In this document: positions 60,858 to 64,000 of the stretch, in pieces
Layout: each line of letters starts with the position of its first letter
How positions within the stretch are numbered: position 1 is the first letter of the stretch
NCBI RefSeq assembly: GCF_024733015.1
Contig: NZ_JANKJG010000001.1
Location: 310,001-374,000, forward strand
DNA from: Pseudosulfitobacter koreensis
GTDB lineage: Bacteria; Pseudomonadota; Alphaproteobacteria; Rhodobacterales; Rhodobacteraceae
DNA length: 64,000 nucleotides
Direction: 5' to 3'
Notes under the pieces: generated by a model
Database searches by the model: none
What the model saw: only the letters and a program-made list of their open reading frames with translations
Told to the model about the DNA's origin: nothing
Translations under genes and position numbers: made by a program

Positions 60858-62068
60858 CGCGGCCCGTTCTGAACAACACCGCCGCGCGGCGGGTCTTTCT
60901 CGACCGCCACGCCCTGCACGAGACACCGCAGGGGCCAGCCCACGGCGACGCGCTGAAATCGCTGATCACCCGCCTGGGGTTCGTGCAACTCGACAGCATC
61001 AACACCGTCGCGCGCGCACACGATCTGATCCTGTTTTCCCGCCGCCCCCGCTACAGGCCGGGAGCGCTCGACCGGCTCTACATCCGCGACCGCGCCCTGT
61101 TCGAGCACTGGACCCATGACGCCGCCGTCATCCCGATGCAGTTCTACCCGCAATGGCACCTGCGCCGCACCCGCGACGCGGAGCGGCTGAAAAAAGCATG
61201 GAGCAAGGACCGCCGCGCAGGGTTCGAGGGCCAGTATCAATCAGTGCTGGACCACATCCGGAAGAACGGCCCATGCTCGTCCTCCGACGTGGGCACCGAC
61301 GAGAAAAAGGGATCGGGCGGCTGGTGGGACTGGCATCCCTCGAAAACCGCGCTCGAATACCTCTGGCGGTCGGGCGCATTGGCCGTCACCGGGCGCAGCG
61401 GCTTTCAGAAACGCTATGACCTGACCGAACGGGTGATCGACGAGGCCCTTGCCGATCCTGCCCACGCACCCGACATCGAACAAACGATCGACTGGTGCTG
61501 CAATCAAGCGCTTGACCGCCTGGGATTTGCCTCCCACAGCGAGCTTGCCGCGTTCTGGGGCCACATCCGCCCCGCCGAGGCGCAGGCCTGGGTCAGACGC
61601 GCCCTCGCACAGGGCACCATCATCCCCGTCGACATCCAGAACGCCGATGGCAGCCTGCGCGGTGCCTACGTTCGCCCCGATCTGTCCGACGACCCGGCCA
61701 TCAAAAGCCCGCCCAGCGCCCGCCTGCGCATCCTCAGCCCCTTCGATCCTGCCCTGCGCGACCGCAAACGGGCCGAGCAGCTGTTCGGCTTTCACTACCG
61801 CATCGAGGTTTTCGTGCCCGAAGCCAAACGCACCTATGGCTACTACGTCTTTCCAATCCTCCAAGGCGACCGGCTGGTCGGCCGGATCGACATGAAAGCC
61901 TTCCGCGGAGAAGACACGCTCAAGATCCGTGCGCTCTGGCCCGAACCCGGCACCCGCTGGGGCAAGGGCCGCAAAAAGGCGCTCGAAGCCGAACTCGCCC
62001 GCATCCTGCCGCTTGCCGGTGTCAGCCGGATCAACTTTGCCCCCGACTGGCTGCGCGACCCGGTATGA
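60854..62068 (+). CDS. YcaQ/AlkX-type winged-helix DNA glycosylase
   Basis: A 404-residue member of the HTH_42/YcaQ family of DNA glycosylases, which unhook interstrand cross-links and remove bulky alkylated bases. The QLD motif at residues 45-47 (GFVQLDSINTVARAH) matches the Q-x-D catalytic motif of YcaQ, different from the Q-x-Q of AlkZ. Further family blocks are FEHWTHDAAVIPM and the C-terminal INFAPDWLRDP. Start GTG at 60854 overlaps the LacI gene stop. Intact length. Confidence 0.88.
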   Translation: MTRPVLNNTAARRVFLDRHALHETPQGPAHGDALKSLITRLGFVQLDSINTVARAHDLILFSRRPRYRPGALDRLYIRDRALFEHWTHDAAVIPMQFYPQWHLRRTRDAERLKKAWSKDRRAGFEGQYQSVLDHIRKNGPCSSSDVGTDEKKGSGGWWDWHPSKTALEYLWRSGALAVTGRSGFQKRYDLTERVIDEALADPAHAPDIEQTIDWCCNQALDRLGFASHSELAAFWGHIRPAEAQAWVRRALAQGTIIPVDIQNADGSLRGAYVRPDLSDDPAIKSPPSARLRILSPFDPALRDRKRAEQLFGFHYRIEVFVPEAKRTYGYYVFPILQGDRLVGRIDMKAFRGEDTLKIRALWPEPGTRWGKGRKKALEAELARILPLAGVSRINFAPDWLRDPV

Positions 62069-62177
62069 TGCTTCATCTTGCTAAATAAACTCCGGGGGGC
62101 GGCCGCAGGTCGGGGGGCTGGCCCCCCTGCCCGATGTCAGCGATTGCACCCGCCCGAAGAAAAGGTAGTGTCCGGTC

Positions 62178-62918
62178 ATGTCTAGCACTTATCCCACGAT
62201 TCACACTGTCGGCCTTTCGGGCGTCCTGGTCACCTTTGCAGACGCCTTGGACGACACCGCCAACCGTGCAGCGCTGGCGTTCAGGGCCGCAGTCGACGCC
62301 GAAGGCTGGGACTGGGTCCACGAAAGCGCGACCTCGCTGATTTCCGCGTTTTTCCGCACCGATCTGGCCGAATACCCTGCCGACAGGATCACCGGGCAGT
62401 TGAACGATCTGCTGGCGACCCGCGACTGGTTTGCGGCACCGCTGCCCGAGGGGCGCAAGCTCTGGCACATTCCAGCGGTGTTCGGCGGTGATCTGGCCCC
62501 ACAACTGGACGAGGCCGCCGAGGCCGCGGGCCTGTCGCCCCAGGATGCCATTGCCGAGTTGACCAGTACGCGCATGCGCGTCATCACCATCGGTTTTGCC
62601 CCCGGCCAGCCCTATCTGGGCACGCTGGGCGAACATTGGAACATCCCGCGTCTCGGTACGCTTAGCCCCAACATTCCGCGCGGCGCGCTTGTCGCCGCCG
62701 TGCGCCAGTTGTGTCTCTTTTCCAACAATACCCCCACCGGCTGGCGCCACGTCGGGCAGACCGCATTCCGCACCTTCCGGCCCACGTCCGACACGCCGTT
62801 CCCCCTGTCACCGGGAGACGAGCTGCTGTTTCACGCCACCACACCCGAGGATTACAAGACCATCGCCGCCAACAACAACGACGGCGCAGGCGGTGCCACA
62901 TGGGAGGCGCTGTCATGA
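62178..62918 (+). CDS. pxpB: 5-oxoprolinase subunit PxpB
   Basis: A 246-residue PxpB/KipI-type protein. With PxpC and PxpA it hydrolyses 5-oxoproline (pyroglutamate) to glutamate with ATP. Family marks: a strong GFAPGQPYLGTL block, the conserved PRLGTLSPNIPRGALVAAV region, and TGWRHVGQT near the C-terminus. An N-terminal ferredoxin-like part precedes the cyclophilin-like domain. It overlaps pxpC by 4 bp (ATGA), and pxpA follows: the complete pxpB-C-A order. Confidence 0.93.
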   Translation: MSSTYPTIHTVGLSGVLVTFADALDDTANRAALAFRAAVDAEGWDWVHESATSLISAFFRTDLAEYPADRITGQLNDLLATRDWFAAPLPEGRKLWHIPAVFGGDLAPQLDEAAEAAGLSPQDAIAELTSTRMRVITIGFAPGQPYLGTLGEHWNIPRLGTLSPNIPRGALVAAVRQLCLFSNNTPTGWRHVGQTAFRTFRPTSDTPFPLSPGDELLFHATTPEDYKTIAANNNDGAGGATWEALS

Positions 62919-63937
62919 CCAAGGCCGCGCTCAAGGTTCACCAGATCGGCCCCGCCGCCGCCTTTCAGGATCTGGGTCGTCCCGGCTATATCGCCTCGGG
63001 CCTGACCCGTGGCGGCGCGATCGACACGCTGGCCGTCCACGAGGGTGCGGCCCTGCTCAAGCAATCGCCCGACTGTGCGGTTTTGGAAATCGCAGGCGTC
63101 GGCGGCGTGTTCGAGGCGACCGCCCCCCTGCGCATCGCCCTGACTGGCGCTGATATGACCGCGAAAATTGACGACGCGCCCGCCGCGTGGAACGCCGCCC
63201 ACCAGATGGAGGCCGGACAGCGGCTGACCATCGGTGCCGCGCGCTCGGGCAGTTACGCCTACCTGCACGTCGGCGGCGGATTTGACGCGCCGGTGCGCAT
63301 GGGCGCGCGGGGCGGTCACATGTCCGCCGGTCTGGGCAAGCTGATCGCCAAGGGGGACACGCTGCCTCTGTTGCCCGACATAGGCACCCGCACCGGATAT
63401 TTCCTGCCGCGCGATGCCCGCTTCGACGGCGGCACCGTGCGCATCGTGCCTTCTGTCCAGACCAACCGCTTCCCGCCAGAAGAGCGCGCCCGCTTCGAAG
63501 CCACAGCCTTCAAGCGCGACCCCCGCGCCAACCGCCAGGGCATCCGCATGGAGCATGAGGGCGAGGGCTTCGCCGCCGAAGGTATGCGCACCATCGTCTC
63601 CGAGGTCATCGTGCAGGGCGACATCCAAATTACCGGCGACGGAACGCCCTTTGTGCTGATGTGCGAAAGCCAGACCACCGGCGGCTATCCCCGGATCGGC
63701 ACCGTCATCCCTGCCGACCTGCCCCGCATGGCGCAAACCCCTGCGGGCGGCAAGATCACGTTCCAGTTCATCACGCTGGACGAGGCGGTCGCAATTCAGC
63801 AAAAAGACGCCAAGACGCGCGCGGGCCTTGCCGCGCAAGCGCAACCGCTGGTGCGCGACATCCACGACATATCCGACCTGCTGTCCTATCAACTGGTCAG
63901 CGGTGCCATCTCGGCCCAGGCCGACCCGTTTGAATAA
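62915..63937 (+). CDS. pxpC: 5-oxoprolinase subunit PxpC
   Basis: A 340-residue PxpC/KipA protein (biotin-dependent carboxyltransferase-like fold). Marks: AAFQDLGRPGYIASGLTRGG near the N-terminus, SYAYLHVGGGFDAP, and CESQTTGGYPRIGTVIPADL. It acts with PxpB as the ATP-dependent part of 5-oxoprolinase. It overlaps pxpB by 4 bp and is followed by pxpA after 12 bp. The start is the ATG at 62915 in the overlap. Confidence 0.93.
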   Translation: MTKAALKVHQIGPAAAFQDLGRPGYIASGLTRGGAIDTLAVHEGAALLKQSPDCAVLEIAGVGGVFEATAPLRIALTGADMTAKIDDAPAAWNAAHQMEAGQRLTIGAARSGSYAYLHVGGGFDAPVRMGARGGHMSAGLGKLIAKGDTLPLLPDIGTRTGYFLPRDARFDGGTVRIVPSVQTNRFPPEERARFEATAFKRDPRANRQGIRMEHEGEGFAAEGMRTIVSEVIVQGDIQITGDGTPFVLMCESQTTGGYPRIGTVIPADLPRMAQTPAGGKITFQFITLDEAVAIQQKDAKTRAGLAAQAQPLVRDIHDISDLLSYQLVSGAISAQADPFE

Positions 63938-63949
63938 AGGAACATCGCC

Positions 63950-64000
63950 ATGCAAGTGGATCTGAACGCCGATATGGGCGAAAGCTTTGGCCCTTGGAAC
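63950..64000 (+). CDS. pxpA: 5-oxoprolinase subunit PxpA (LamB/YcsF), 5' end only
   Basis: The first 17 codons (MQVDLNADMGESFGPWN) match the invariant N-terminus of the LamB/YcsF family, the hydrolytic subunit of 5-oxoprolinase. An AAGGAA box lies 8 bp upstream. The rest lies outside the window. Confidence 0.93.
   Translation, partial: MQVDLNADMGESFGPWN

Overview
The window suggests a photosynthetic member of the Rhodobacteraceae (Roseobacter group). It opens inside a bacteriochlorophyll gene cluster (bchD, bchO, a PucC-type transporter, a cyt c2-type cytochrome behind paired PpsR/CrtJ boxes) and closes in ordinary chromosomal genes (LacI-type regulator, YcaQ-type glycosylase, pxpB-pxpC-pxpA). 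Between them lie about 54 kb of accessory DNA. No database search was possible, so all functions come from motifs, gene order and remembered families.

Layout. 1-5.2 kb: end of the photosynthesis cluster. 5.3-9.4 kb: Tn7-like transposition genes (TniB/TnsC, TniA/TnsB and a TnsA-like protein, all on the minus strand); the matching TniQ lies 15 kb away at 24.5-26.3 kb on the plus strand. 9.8-24.2 kb: the cargo. Two diverged direct repeats, each with a zinc-ribbon transposase-like gene, and two broken type I restriction pieces (hsdR 5' part, hsdM 3' part) bracket about 12 kb of intact genes. These are a TM-RCK-RyR-SLOG protein, a patatin-like phospholipase and a TIR/deoxyribosyltransferase-like protein in one tight operon, an unknown protein, a SPOUT methyltransferase, and a 1746-residue DUF4062-STAND-TM-WD40 protein. 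I read this as a nucleotide-signal immunity module that has settled inside a dead restriction locus. 26.3-32 kb: more AT-rich DNA with a HEPN-like gene, a VPLPA-CTERM surface protein, a broken integrase, a resolvase and a sulfotransferase.

32-56 kb is a metal-handling region with three parts. (a) A MerR regulator controls, through similar CTAC-GTAG dyads, a long minus-strand operon (two SCO proteins, DsbA/DsbB-like proteins, PCuAC, an ArsP-like permease, DUF411) and a plus-strand set (YnfA-like, transglutaminase-like, two CDF transporters). (b) A nickel-type set: an InrS/CsoR-family sensor with an H-C-H-C ligand set, a C6G7 operator, an MFS exporter with a His-rich tail, a small His-rich protein, HupE/UreJ and a frameshifted membrane-anchor gene. 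(c) A copper set: lipoprotein, TolC-like channel, multicopper oxidase, cupredoxin-CusF fusion, a second DUF411 protein and a Csp copper-storage protein. TrkH, a BrkB-type membrane protein and a recombinase pseudogene are interspersed.

56-59.7 kb holds an IS1182-type element, an AAA ATPase and tRNA-Arg(CCT), whose 3' end faces the accessory DNA and may mark an island boundary. A 437-bp block containing a near-perfect long palindrome occurs at 43.6 kb and again at 57.9 kb.
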